Made by a program: the position numbers and the translations under genes. From an uncultured Dialister sp. (GTDB lineage: Bacteria > Bacillota > Negativicutes > Veillonellales > Dialisteraceae): 64,000 bases of DNA. Positions 34,479 through 42,860 of the stretch are shown piece after piece (the first letter of the stretch is position 1; each line of letters begins with the position of its first letter). Under the pieces are notes generated by a model. The model was not told the origin of the DNA. It saw only the letters and a list, made by a program, of their open reading frames with translations, and searched no databases. The stretch spans positions 1 to 64,000 of the forward strand of contig CABQAR010000005.1 of assembly GCA_902462205.1 (NCBI GenBank), written 5' to 3'.

Positions 34479-37400
34479 GCCCGGCCTCCTTTCGTTGCCC
34501 TTATTTCAGCTGCCTTTTCTTCAAGGGTCTTTTTTATTTCTGTGTTGCTTGTGTTTGGAATGTAGTTGTAATTGTTTTCCTGTAATGACGGGTCGAAGCG
34601 GCAGATGCTTCGATAGGGGCAATAGGAACAGGGGACGCTGGGACCGTTTTTCATGGGGCGGATAGAAATCCTGCCGCTGGTCAGATGGCTGTACAAGTCG
34701 ATCAATACCTTTTCCGTGATTGTTTTCAGCGCGTCAAACTGGGAAGCGTTGAGGATGAAAGGAGAGCTTCTGAGGCTTCCGTCCGTTTTGTAAGTGGCGG
34801 AAATGAATCCGTCCTCCGTCCCTGCTTTCTTATCCAGAGATCGGAGGATATCGGGATCATCCACCAGAATGCCGTTCATGCCGGTATTTTTTTTCAGGGC
34901 GGGAATTCCGTTGGGCGGCACGTTTACGGAAACCGTTTCGGAATGAAGATACATATACATCATTGCGGCAGGAAGAAGGTCATCCGTGTCTTTTTCCTGT
35001 GACAGGGCAAGAAGATAAGTGATGAGCTGGAGAGAAACGCCATGGACGATATCATTCAGGCTGACCTTGGGAGAACCCGTTTTATAATCATAAACAACGA
35101 CATGGGTACGGCTTGCATCCACACGGTCGATTTTTCCTGTCAGTGTGAAGCTCTCTTCCGGAGTTACGGAAATCCGGATGAAGAAGGGCTTTTCCAGATC
35201 GATGGTATCGAATTCGCTCTGCCTGCTCCATTCGCGGAATTGTTCAAGCGACTGATGGAAGGTGTCATCCAGAACACGCTGCGTATATCGGTATGACTGG
35301 TCGGAGGTGAGCGCGCCGCCCTTGATACGGGGCGTGATTTCTTCCGTTATTTTTTTTGACAGATCCCGAATGTCCGTATCAGAGGCATCCCGCCACTGGC
35401 GATGTTGTTTTTTCAGCACCTCTCCGAATTTATGGAGTCCGGCATGTAAATAGTTGCCATAATCCAGATGGTCGGGCTCTCCTGTTTTTCTCTCGTCAAT
35501 GCCAAGCCCGTATTTTAAGAAATACTGGTAGGGGCAGCTTCTGTATTTCTGTAGCTTGGTGACGGAGCCATAAAAGCGGCCTTCTTTCATGAACAGCTTC
35601 CGTGCTGTTTGGACAGGAAGCGGGGTAGCGATATTTTTGTAATGCAGGCCGGAGAGCTTGCTGTGAAGCAGTTCCTGATAGCCGTTTCCCGCTGCCCAGT
35701 CTTTTAAGGCGGACCAGTTGGAGCCGGATGCAGGCTGTGCCGTTCGAAGGATGGCTGGCAGAAGTGAAAGCGCCTGGTCCGGGTTGGCAAAGAAAGAAGC
35801 ATCGTCCTGATCAGAGGAGGGAGAAAGGGCCTGCGTATATTCGGAAAAATAATTCAGAGCTTTGAGGCGTGTAAAGAGGAAGGAAGGCTCGGCCGCGGTT
35901 CCGTCATCGGTGATATCCGGACAGGAGAGGTATAAGGCGTCGGAAGCCCTTGTAAGAGCCAGATAAGTGTAGAATTGTTCCTGCTGTACCATTTCCATCA
36001 GACTGTTTCCCAAACTGATACGGTCTGATGACCAGAGGAGCTGCTTTTCTGATTCCGTAAAGAATCCGTCGTCTCCGATTTTTTGAGGGAATGCCCCCTC
36101 CGTGACGCCGGGAATGAAAACAACTTTCGCTTCCGCCGCGTATCCTCTGTCCATGGAGGTTACCGTTATGTGGTCCAGCGTGGGAGGAATCATGGAAAAC
36201 GTCAGAGAAGAGAGCCCGTCCTCCAGAATGGAGGAGATTTCCTCATCCTTCATCGTGTCACTTCCTGCCACATGGACGATTTCATCCAGAAGCTGCAGGA
36301 TCTTTTTCCATACCTGCGCATGGGGGCGGCGTTTTGTCTTTTCATATTCTTCTGCATCCCATGCGGAAAGCAGCTGGGGGATTTCCTGCTCCACCAGCCA
36401 GTGGTAAAGAAATGCGCATTTATCCTGTACGGTGGCCGCATTTTTCCATCCTGCAAGAAAGGGGTTCAAAAGGGAGAGGACTTTTTCCCGCCATCCGTTG
36501 GCTTCTTTTTGCAGAGCGGCTTCTTTTTCGGTAAGGGGGGCGGGCGCGTCATCAAGGTTCCGGTATTCACGGAAGGTCCATTCCTTCTGCCATGTGCTGA
36601 AACGGATATTGTACTGCAGGCTGTAATTTTCCAGCTTGTCTATTTCTTCGGCATCAAGGGCAGGAAGCATATGGGTCTTCAGGATGCGGAATATGTAATT
36701 CCTTGTGAAACCGCGGTTCTTTCCCTTGGTTTCCGCCTTGATCAGGCGCAGAAGCCCGTCGATCAGCATGACCAGAGGATGGCTGTTCATCGTTTCCTTT
36801 TTATCAATGAATGCAGGAATCCGGTATTTTGCGAAGCTTCGGTCCAGCCGGTCTGCATAAGAATCCGTGGTACGGAGGAGAACAAGGATATCCCGCCAGC
36901 GGAGATTTTTATCACGGACAAGGGAGAGAATGCGTCGTGCAATGAAATCTGTTTCCGTCAAAGTATCCGGAGCGGTGAAAAGATGGACGCCTTTGTCAGG
37001 GGAAATGGAATCCGGCGCGCTTAGCGGACAGGGGCGGGGGACGGTGTCAAAATAATCTGAAACGATGGACCGTATCCTTGGGCAGGAAAAGCGGCGGTAA
37101 GTGTTCAGGGTAGTGGAACTGGCATGCTTTTCTTTTTCCAGCAGCTTTTCATATAAATGGAAGGGTCTGGCAAAGGTTTCGTTTTCCAGAGTGCTGTTCC
37201 CGCCAGGCAGCTGGAGGGTGAAGGTGACCTCCTCCGCCGTATGGAGCAGGGCGGAAACGATATTGATTTTCTGCGGAGCCATTCCGTTGAAGCCGTCGAT
37301 CCATATTCGTGAATGACGGAGCATTTCTGATTTTGGGATTTCCCGTGCCAGCAGGTCGAAAAGACTTCCTTCATAGGAAAAGTGGGTACGAAGGTAGTCG

Positions 37401-37897
37401 TGATAGCTTCTATACAGCAGAGAAAGGTCAGCCAGTTTTTTCCCGAGAGGCGTTCCCTCTTCAGCAAGAGATGCCTGCTGCAGGTCGTTCTCTGAAATGC
37501 AGAACATATCCAGCTGGTGGAAGAAGCCGACCAGCTTCTCCGAGAAATGCGGCTGGGAAGAAGCTTTTAAAAGAATCTGAAGCCCGTCTCTTTTTTCATT
37601 GAGGATGCGCCTGATAATGAGCTGCTGCCCCAGCGGAGAGAGCGCATCCTTCACGGGAGAATGCAGTTCCTGAAAAACACGATAAGCCAGGCGGGAAAAT
37701 CCGCACACCGTGGCATCAATGAATCCGTCGCCGGGGAAACAGTCTGCCAGCATCCGTTCTGCCGTGTAAGTTTCCTGGTCGGGAACCAGAAGGAATGCGG
37801 AGCGTCCTCTTTCCGCCATCAGATAATCACGGATTTCCTCGCAGCATCGCTTTGTCTTTCCAGTGCCGGCGCCGCCGAAAATGAAGTGAAGTCCCAT
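34475..37897 (-). CDS. addB: ATP-dependent nuclease subunit B
   Basis: Partner of AddA, 1140 aa. N-terminal Walker A FGGAGTGKTKR (about 6-16), inactivated helicase fold in the middle, and a C-terminal nuclease domain with GKIDRVD and VVVYDYKTGSPK. An Fe-S cluster staple is visible: one cysteine in KYRSCPYQYF and three in PCSYCPYRSICRF. The start at 37897 (MGLHFIFGG) has AAAGGAT on its strand; a 61-aa upstream extension in frame is not protein-like. First gene of the addBA operon, divergent from the EamA transporter gene. Confidence 0.95.
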   Translation of the reverse strand: MGLHFIFGGAGTGKTKRCCEEIRDYLMAERGRSAFLLVPDQETYTAERMLADCFPGDGFIDATVCGFSRLAYRVFQELHSPVKDALSPLGQQLIIRRILNEKRDGLQILLKASSQPHFSEKLVGFFHQLDMFCISENDLQQASLAEEGTPLGKKLADLSLLYRSYHDYLRTHFSYEGSLFDLLAREIPKSEMLRHSRIWIDGFNGMAPQKINIVSALLHTAEEVTFTLQLPGGNSTLENETFARPFHLYEKLLEKEKHASSTTLNTYRRFSCPRIRSIVSDYFDTVPRPCPLSAPDSISPDKGVHLFTAPDTLTETDFIARRILSLVRDKNLRWRDILVLLRTTDSYADRLDRSFAKYRIPAFIDKKETMNSHPLVMLIDGLLRLIKAETKGKNRGFTRNYIFRILKTHMLPALDAEEIDKLENYSLQYNIRFSTWQKEWTFREYRNLDDAPAPLTEKEAALQKEANGWREKVLSLLNPFLAGWKNAATVQDKCAFLYHWLVEQEIPQLLSAWDAEEYEKTKRRPHAQVWKKILQLLDEIVHVAGSDTMKDEEISSILEDGLSSLTFSMIPPTLDHITVTSMDRGYAAEAKVVFIPGVTEGAFPQKIGDDGFFTESEKQLLWSSDRISLGNSLMEMVQQEQFYTYLALTRASDALYLSCPDITDDGTAAEPSFLFTRLKALNYFSEYTQALSPSSDQDDASFFANPDQALSLLPAILRTAQPASGSNWSALKDWAAGNGYQELLHSKLSGLHYKNIATPLPVQTARKLFMKEGRFYGSVTKLQKYRSCPYQYFLKYGLGIDERKTGEPDHLDYGNYLHAGLHKFGEVLKKQHRQWRDASDTDIRDLSKKITEEITPRIKGGALTSDQSYRYTQRVLDDTFHQSLEQFREWSRQSEFDTIDLEKPFFIRISVTPEESFTLTGKIDRVDASRTHVVVYDYKTGSPKVSLNDIVHGVSLQLITYLLALSQEKDTDDLLPAAMMYMYLHSETVSVNVPPNGIPALKKNTGMNGILVDDPDILRSLDKKAGTEDGFISATYKTDGSLRSSPFILNASQFDALKTITEKVLIDLYSHLTSGRISIRPMKNGPSVPCSYCPYRSICRFDPSLQENNYNYIPNTSNTEIKKTLEEKAAEIRATKGGRA

Positions 37898-38028
37898 AAA
37901 ATATCCTTTCGTTTTATAATGCAGGTCCTTTTTATATTCTGACTGTATATTTCTTATATTATAAGGCATGGAAGGGCAAATGTCGGTATAAGGATGCTTT
38001 TTCACATGGTTTGCCGGGATAAAGAATA

Positions 38029-38058
38029 TTGACAAGGCGGGAAGGGAAAAATTATAAT
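38029..38058 (+). promoter_or_regulatory. Strong promoter of the EamA transporter gene
   Basis: Consensus TTGACA (38029-38034), 18 bp, consensus TATAAT (38053-38058). The ~105-bp leader contains a palindrome ATAGAA-TG-TTCTAT (38098-38111). Confidence 0.75.
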
Positions 38059-38170
38059 GGACGAAACCGATTAAAACCATTTTGGCTGTGGATTTTTATA
38101 GAATGTTCTATTTTCGCCACATAGTATCTCAGTGATATTATGCGGCGTATTTTATTGGGAGGGGGATATA

Positions 38171-39031
38171 TTGCCGATCGGATACTATGCGTTGCTTGTC
38201 TTTTTAGGGGGATGCAGCTATGGAGTCCTTTCTACCATCGTTAAATCCGCGTATGGAGCAGGTCTTGGCGTGGCGGATGTGTCTGGCGGACAGGCTTTTT
38301 TCGGGATGTGCATGCTGTGCCTGGCTTCGCTGAAATGGCTGAAGGAAGGGCAGGATATAAAGCAGGCGGTGATCCTTATCATCTGCGGAATCCCCATGGG
38401 GTTGTCCACTATTTTTTATTATCATTCGCTGGAAACACTCAGTGCCTCCATGGCGATTATCTGCCTCTTCCAGTTCGTGTGGATGGGAACGGCGGTGGAA
38501 GCGGTTTTCTGTCGTAAGCTTCCCCATATACATAAAATCATTTCCATCGGGCTGTTGCTGGCAGGTTCTGTTCTGGGCGTAGGCGGGGAAATGGGAGACG
38601 GATTTTCTTTTTCGGCCGGCCTTGTATGGGGGCTGCTGGCGGCAGTCAGCTATGCTTCCGTTATTTTCGTGAGCGGAACGGTCGGAACGCAGGTGCCTCC
38701 GCTTCTCAAGAGCGCATGGATGTCTGTCGGCGCATCGGTGGTCGTTTTCTTGTTCCTGCGTCCCGGATTTTTAGCAGATCAGGAAGCCTTTGTTTCGCTT
38801 TTGCCGTATGGATTGCTTTTGGGCTTTTTCGGAATGGCAGTTCCTCCGTTCCTGTTTTCTGTCGGAATTCCCCGTCTGGGGCCGGGACTGGGAAGCATTC
38901 TGACCGCCTCAGAGCTTCCGATGGCTGTATTCATGGCCTGCTTCGTGCTGGGCGAAGAGGTCAGCCCTCCGCAATGGGCGGGCGTGGGTTTGATTCTGAT
39001 CGGAATCATTATAGGGAATAAGAGGGCGTGA
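38171..39031 (+). CDS. EamA/DMT-family transporter
   Basis: Inner-membrane protein of 286 aa with about ten hydrophobic helices in two EamA halves; the second ends with LPMAVFMACFVLGEEVSPPQ, a common DMT signature. Substrate unknown (often an amino acid or metabolite exporter). The best start is TTG 38171, 5 bp after GGGAGGGGG; a GTG 13 codons upstream lacks a site. Confidence 0.85.
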   Translation: MPIGYYALLVFLGGCSYGVLSTIVKSAYGAGLGVADVSGGQAFFGMCMLCLASLKWLKEGQDIKQAVILIICGIPMGLSTIFYYHSLETLSASMAIICLFQFVWMGTAVEAVFCRKLPHIHKIISIGLLLAGSVLGVGGEMGDGFSFSAGLVWGLLAAVSYASVIFVSGTVGTQVPPLLKSAWMSVGASVVVFLFLRPGFLADQEAFVSLLPYGLLLGFFGMAVPPFLFSVGIPRLGPGLGSILTASELPMAVFMACFVLGEEVSPPQWAGVGLILIGIIIGNKRA

Positions 39032-39082
39032 TTTTAAATACGATTCTCCTAAGAGTCCGATACAATAATGTTACTTTTTACA

Positions 39083-39111
39083 TTGACGCATTTAGATATA
39101 GTTGGTAAAAT
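39083..39111 (+). promoter_or_regulatory. Promoter of the ahpC operon
   Basis: TTGACG (39083-39088), 17 bp, TAAAAT (39106-39111), 65 bp before ahpC. No clear PerR or OxyR box seen by eye. Confidence 0.65.
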
Positions 39112-39175
39112 GGTGTTGTAACAAGGTCAGCTTAATCTATTTCATAGAATTTATTTAAATAAGGAGGAAATATCA

Positions 39176-39739
39176 ATGTCTTTAAACGGTAAGAAAGTAA
39201 GCGAATTCAATCTGGATGCGTACAGGAACGGAGAGTTCATAAAGGTATCCGACAAGGATCTGCAGGGAAAATGGAGTGTCCTTTTCTTCTATCCGGCGGA
39301 CTTCACCTTTGTTTGCCCGACAGAACTGGAAGATCTCCAGAATAAATATGAAGAATTCAAGAAGGAAGGCTGCGAAATTTATTCCGTATCCTGCGATACC
39401 CATTTCGTCCATAAGGCATGGCATGAATCGTCCGAGAGGATCGGCAAGGTCCAGTATACGATGGTAGGCGATCCGACCGCGCAGCTGGCCAAGGATCTGG
39501 AGGTATATATCGAAGCCGAAGGAATGACAGAACGCGGCACCTTCGTTATCAATCCGGAAGGAAAAGTTGTTCTTTACGAGGTCAGTGCGGATAATATCGG
39601 ACGTAATGCAGATGAACTGCTCCGCAAGGTCAGAGCAGCCAAGTTCGTTTATGAACATGGCGACCAGGTATGTCCGGCAAAATGGCAGCCCGGCGCAGAA
39701 ACGCTGAAACCGTCCTTTGACTTGGTTGGCAAGCTTTAA
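39176..39739 (+). CDS. ahpC: Alkyl hydroperoxide reductase subunit C (2-Cys peroxiredoxin)
   Basis: Peroxidase of 187 aa that reduces H2O2 and organic peroxides. Peroxidatic C47 in FTFVCPTE and resolving C166 in QVCPAKWQPG identify a typical 2-Cys AhpC. ATG follows AAGGAGG. The reductase gene starts 14 bp downstream, so both are one operon for oxygen defence in an anaerobe. Confidence 0.97.
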   Translation: MSLNGKKVSEFNLDAYRNGEFIKVSDKDLQGKWSVLFFYPADFTFVCPTELEDLQNKYEEFKKEGCEIYSVSCDTHFVHKAWHESSERIGKVQYTMVGDPTAQLAKDLEVYIEAEGMTERGTFVINPEGKVVLYEVSADNIGRNADELLRKVRAAKFVYEHGDQVCPAKWQPGAETLKPSFDLVGKL

Positions 39740-39753
39740 TAGGGGTTGGCATC

Positions 39754-41376
39754 ATGGACAGAACATATGATGCCATAATAGTCGGCGGAGGTCCTGCGGG
39801 GATTTCCGCCGCTATTTATATGGCAAGGGCGCGTTTTCATGTACTGGTGGTAGAAAAAGAAAAGGTGGGCGGACAGATCACCATCACGTCAGAGGTGGTC
39901 AATTATCCGGGAATCCTCGTGACGGATGGGGATCAGCTGACGAGCCGCATGCACCAGCAGGCGGAAAACTTTGGCGCGGAATTTTTGTCAGCCGAAGTGA
40001 CCGGACTGGAATTGGAGGGGGACTATAAGGTTGTCCATACCGATCATGGTGATTTCAAAGCCATGGGCATTATCTATGCCAGCGGTGCCCATCCCCGTCT
40101 GGCCGGATTTACGGGAGAAAGCGAGTTCCGCGGACACGGGGTGGCTTATTGTGCTACCTGTGACGGAGAATTTTTTACAGGAAAGAATATTTTTGTCGTA
40201 GGCGGCGGATATGCAGCGGTCGAGGAAGGGTTATTCCTGACACGCTACGCAAAAAAAGTCATCATGGTCGTCCGCAGGGAATGCTGCTCCATTGACAATG
40301 TGGAAGTGGACGAGCTGCTGGCGAATCCGAATGTGGAAGTCCGTTTCAATTCCGAAGTGGCAAGGGTGGAGGGAGACTCCGCCATCCGCAGGGTGGTCCT
40401 CAGAAACAGGAATACCGGGGAAGAAACCGTATATCAGGCAGAGGGAGATGATTTTTACGGCGTATTCGTCTTCGTCGGCTATGCGCCTGAAAATGAACTG
40501 GTCAGGGGAAAGCTGGAGCTTGATCCGCAGGGATATATTCTGACCGACCGCGATCAGAAGACGAATATTGACGGCGTTTATGCCGCCGGCGATATCTGCG
40601 TGAAAAATCTTCGGCAGGTAGTCACGGCCGTTTCCGACGGAGCGGTTGCGGCGACTTCCATGGAGAAATATCTGGGGCAGCTGTATAGGAAGCTTGGACT
40701 CAAGCGCACATACATCCAGAGGGAGAAGAAGGAAGAAGCTGCAACTGCTGCGGCACCGAAGGCAGAAGCAGGAGCCTTTCTGGATGACGCCACACGCCAG
40801 GCGCTGGCGCCCGTACTGGATCGTTTTGAAAAGCCTGTCATTCTCCGGCTTTATACGGATGACAGCAATGTCACCGTGGAAAACAGGCGGGTCGTTACCG
40901 AGCTCGCTTCTCTGTCTGAAAAGGTCAGGGCGGAATTTGTTCCGGCTTCCAATGAGGAAGAGAAACATACGATTTCCATCTGTGATGCAGAGGGCAAGGA
41001 AAAAGGACTTCGTTTCCACGGAGTTCCGGGGGGCCATGAATTTAATTCTTTCATTCTTGCCATGTATAATGCGGCAGGTCCCGGACAGGATGTGGGAGAA
41101 GCGCAGCAGAAGCGGATCGAGGCGATTGATAAACCGCTCCATGTGCAGATCGCTGTTTCTCTTTCCTGCACGATGTGCCCAGATCTGGTGTCAGCTGCAG
41201 AGCGTATCGCGGCTGACAATGAAAATGTGACGGTGGATGTCTATGATTTCCAGTACTATCCCGGATTGAGGGAAAAGTACAATATCATGAGCGTTCCCTG
41301 CATGATCATCAATGGAGATGATGTCCATTTCGGTAAAAAGAGCATTTCAGAGCTGCTTGACATCTTCAGTGCATGA
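39754..41376 (+). CDS. AhpF-like peroxiredoxin reductase with permuted domain order
   Basis: Flavoprotein of 540 aa expected to pass NAD(P)H electrons to AhpC. Residues 1-315 are a thioredoxin-reductase module: GGGPAG (11-16), redox CATC (133-136), VGGGYAAVEEG, and DGVYAAGDI. An A/K/E-rich linker (325-340) joins a C-terminal double thioredoxin-fold domain with redox CTMC (472-475) in SLSCTMCPDLV and a cis-Pro loop MSVPCM (512-517). Classical AhpF has the double-fold domain first and the reductase second, so this gene is a rearranged form; this permuted order is known in some anaerobes but the gene is often annotated only as thioredoxin reductase. Confidence 0.9.
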   Translation: MDRTYDAIIVGGGPAGISAAIYMARARFHVLVVEKEKVGGQITITSEVVNYPGILVTDGDQLTSRMHQQAENFGAEFLSAEVTGLELEGDYKVVHTDHGDFKAMGIIYASGAHPRLAGFTGESEFRGHGVAYCATCDGEFFTGKNIFVVGGGYAAVEEGLFLTRYAKKVIMVVRRECCSIDNVEVDELLANPNVEVRFNSEVARVEGDSAIRRVVLRNRNTGEETVYQAEGDDFYGVFVFVGYAPENELVRGKLELDPQGYILTDRDQKTNIDGVYAAGDICVKNLRQVVTAVSDGAVAATSMEKYLGQLYRKLGLKRTYIQREKKEEAATAAAPKAEAGAFLDDATRQALAPVLDRFEKPVILRLYTDDSNVTVENRRVVTELASLSEKVRAEFVPASNEEEKHTISICDAEGKEKGLRFHGVPGGHEFNSFILAMYNAAGPGQDVGEAQQKRIEAIDKPLHVQIAVSLSCTMCPDLVSAAERIAADNENVTVDVYDFQYYPGLREKYNIMSVPCMIINGDDVHFGKKSISELLDIFSA

Positions 41377-41382
41377 AAAATA

Positions 41383-41421
41383 AAATCCGCGGAGAGAAAT
41401 TCCTCTGCGGATTTCTGTTTT
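41383..41421 (+). terminator. Terminator of the ahpC operon
   Basis: AAATCCGCGGA (41383-41393) pairs with TCTGCGGATTT (41404-41414), one wobble, followed by CTG and a run of T's. Confidence 0.8.
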
Positions 41422-41475
41422 TTTATTGAGCAGGAATGAAAAAAGGGCTATAATTTAACATATTTCATGATTCAC

Positions 41476-41505
41476 TTACGCCTGTTCTCCGTATCAGGCG
41501 GTTTT
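41476..41505 (+). terminator. Hairpin with T-run just before the MFS gene
   Basis: CGCCTG (41479-41484) pairs with CAGGCG (41495-41500), followed by GTTTTT. It lies inside the probable leader of the MFS gene, so it may be an attenuator rather than a plain terminator. Confidence 0.4.
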
Positions 41506-41533
41506 TCATTGGAGGAAGCGAAACGATAAAAGA

Positions 41534-42733
41534 ATGAAGGATACCCGATTATGGACGCTGGAATTTATCAATATGGGATGCAGCAATCTGTTCTTTTTCA
41601 TGTCCCAGTATATCCTTGTTGCCGCACTGCCGATATTCATCATGGATGATATGGGCGGAGGAGAATGGGAGGCAGGCCTTGCCATGACATTCTTCCAGAT
41701 CGGCACGGTGGCCTGCCGGCCTGTTGCCGGCAGACTGATTGATGCATTTAACAAACGGAAGATGCTGGCAGCGGCATCGATATTATTTTTTCTGATCATG
41801 CTGGGATTTAATTTCGCCCATTCTCTCCATTATATTTTAGGCCTGCGATTGGTACACGGAATCATTTTCGCAATAGGCACGACGACCTCGGCCACCTTGG
41901 CGGCACTGCTGCTTCCTGCGTCAAGAAAAGGGGAGGGGATCGGCTATTTCGCTGTTTCAGGAAATATGGCGATGGTCATCGGTCCTTTGGCAGGCCTGCT
42001 GATTATCCACCAATTGGGATCTTCCGCTTTGTTTATCTTTCTTACCGTCATGGCGATGGCAACCATCCTTGTCAGCATGTCGAAAAAGCTGCCTGATTCT
42101 GTAGAGCAGCCATCGCCTGTAAAGAGAAAAGGCTGGAGCATCAATGATTTCGTGGAAAAGAAAGCGTTGCCGATGGCCGTTCTTGGCGGGCTTGTCTTTT
42201 TTGCTTATGGCGGCGTGCTTACATTCATCCCCATGTATGCAAAGACTTTGGGAATGGAGGCTTCGACCAGTCTGTTTTTCATGGTATTCGCCCTCGTCAT
42301 CATTATCACGAGACCGCTGGTGGGATATGTTTTTGACCGGCAGGGGCCGGATTATACGGTGTATCCGGGATTTTTCTTCTTTGCTGCAGGATTCCTGCTG
42401 TTCAGCCGCGCGGAAGGACTCACAGGATTCATGGTTTCCGCTGCCGTTTTGGGAACCGGTTTTGGCGCGCTCAGCCCTGCCTTTCAGACGCTTGCGGTAC
42501 AGGCAGCGTCCAATGAACGGGCCGGCGTGGCTACGGCGACGTATTTCTGGTCTTTGGATATCAGCGTGGGTCTTGCTGCAGCCTGTCTGGGAGGTGTTGC
42601 GAAAAACTGGGGTTACCCATTTATGTACGGAACCGTTTCTGTCGCTGCCGTTGTAGTGGCGGTGCTGTTTTATTTCTTCTGGGCAAGAAATCGACAGAAG
42701 AAAGTGGCGAGTTCTCTTATAGTAAAAAAATAA
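41534..42733 (+). CDS. MFS transporter
   Basis: A 399-aa inner-membrane protein with about 12 hydrophobic helices, the MFS loop motif CRPVAGRLIDAFNKRK between helices 2 and 3, and a matching loop in the second half (RPLVGYVFDRQG). The shape resembles the sugar-efflux / drug-export MFS groups; substrate unknown. The only good Shine-Dalgarno (GGAGGAAG, 41511-41518) is ~16 bp upstream of ATG 41534, longer than ideal, and no alternative start is in frame. Confidence 0.85.
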   Translation: MKDTRLWTLEFINMGCSNLFFFMSQYILVAALPIFIMDDMGGGEWEAGLAMTFFQIGTVACRPVAGRLIDAFNKRKMLAAASILFFLIMLGFNFAHSLHYILGLRLVHGIIFAIGTTTSATLAALLLPASRKGEGIGYFAVSGNMAMVIGPLAGLLIIHQLGSSALFIFLTVMAMATILVSMSKKLPDSVEQPSPVKRKGWSINDFVEKKALPMAVLGGLVFFAYGGVLTFIPMYAKTLGMEASTSLFFMVFALVIIITRPLVGYVFDRQGPDYTVYPGFFFFAAGFLLFSRAEGLTGFMVSAAVLGTGFGALSPAFQTLAVQAASNERAGVATATYFWSLDISVGLAAACLGGVAKNWGYPFMYGTVSVAAVVVAVLFYFFWARNRQKKVASSLIVKK

Positions 42734-42757
42734 ATTCAAAAAAATCGAAATAAAGTG

Positions 42758-42786
42758 TTGCAAATCACTCCCAATTTGAATATACT
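42758..42786 (+). promoter_or_regulatory. Promoter of the hydrogenase (ech-hyp) cluster
   Basis: TTGCAA (42758-42763), 17 bp, TATACT (42781-42786). The -10 box is the start of one arm of an 11-bp inverted repeat (TATACTATATA 42781-42791, TATATAGTATA 42824-42834), so the early transcript or the DNA around the start can form a dyad. Confidence 0.6.
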
Positions 42787-42860
42787 ATATAAAATTTACT
42801 CAACAATAAATGACATTTAAAGATATATAGTATACTCTTATTCTAAGCGGGGTGGATGTT

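Noticed and set aside
39754..41376. Simple thioredoxin reductase call
   Set aside because: The protein has ~200 extra C-terminal residues with a second CxxC and thioredoxin folds, and follows ahpC.
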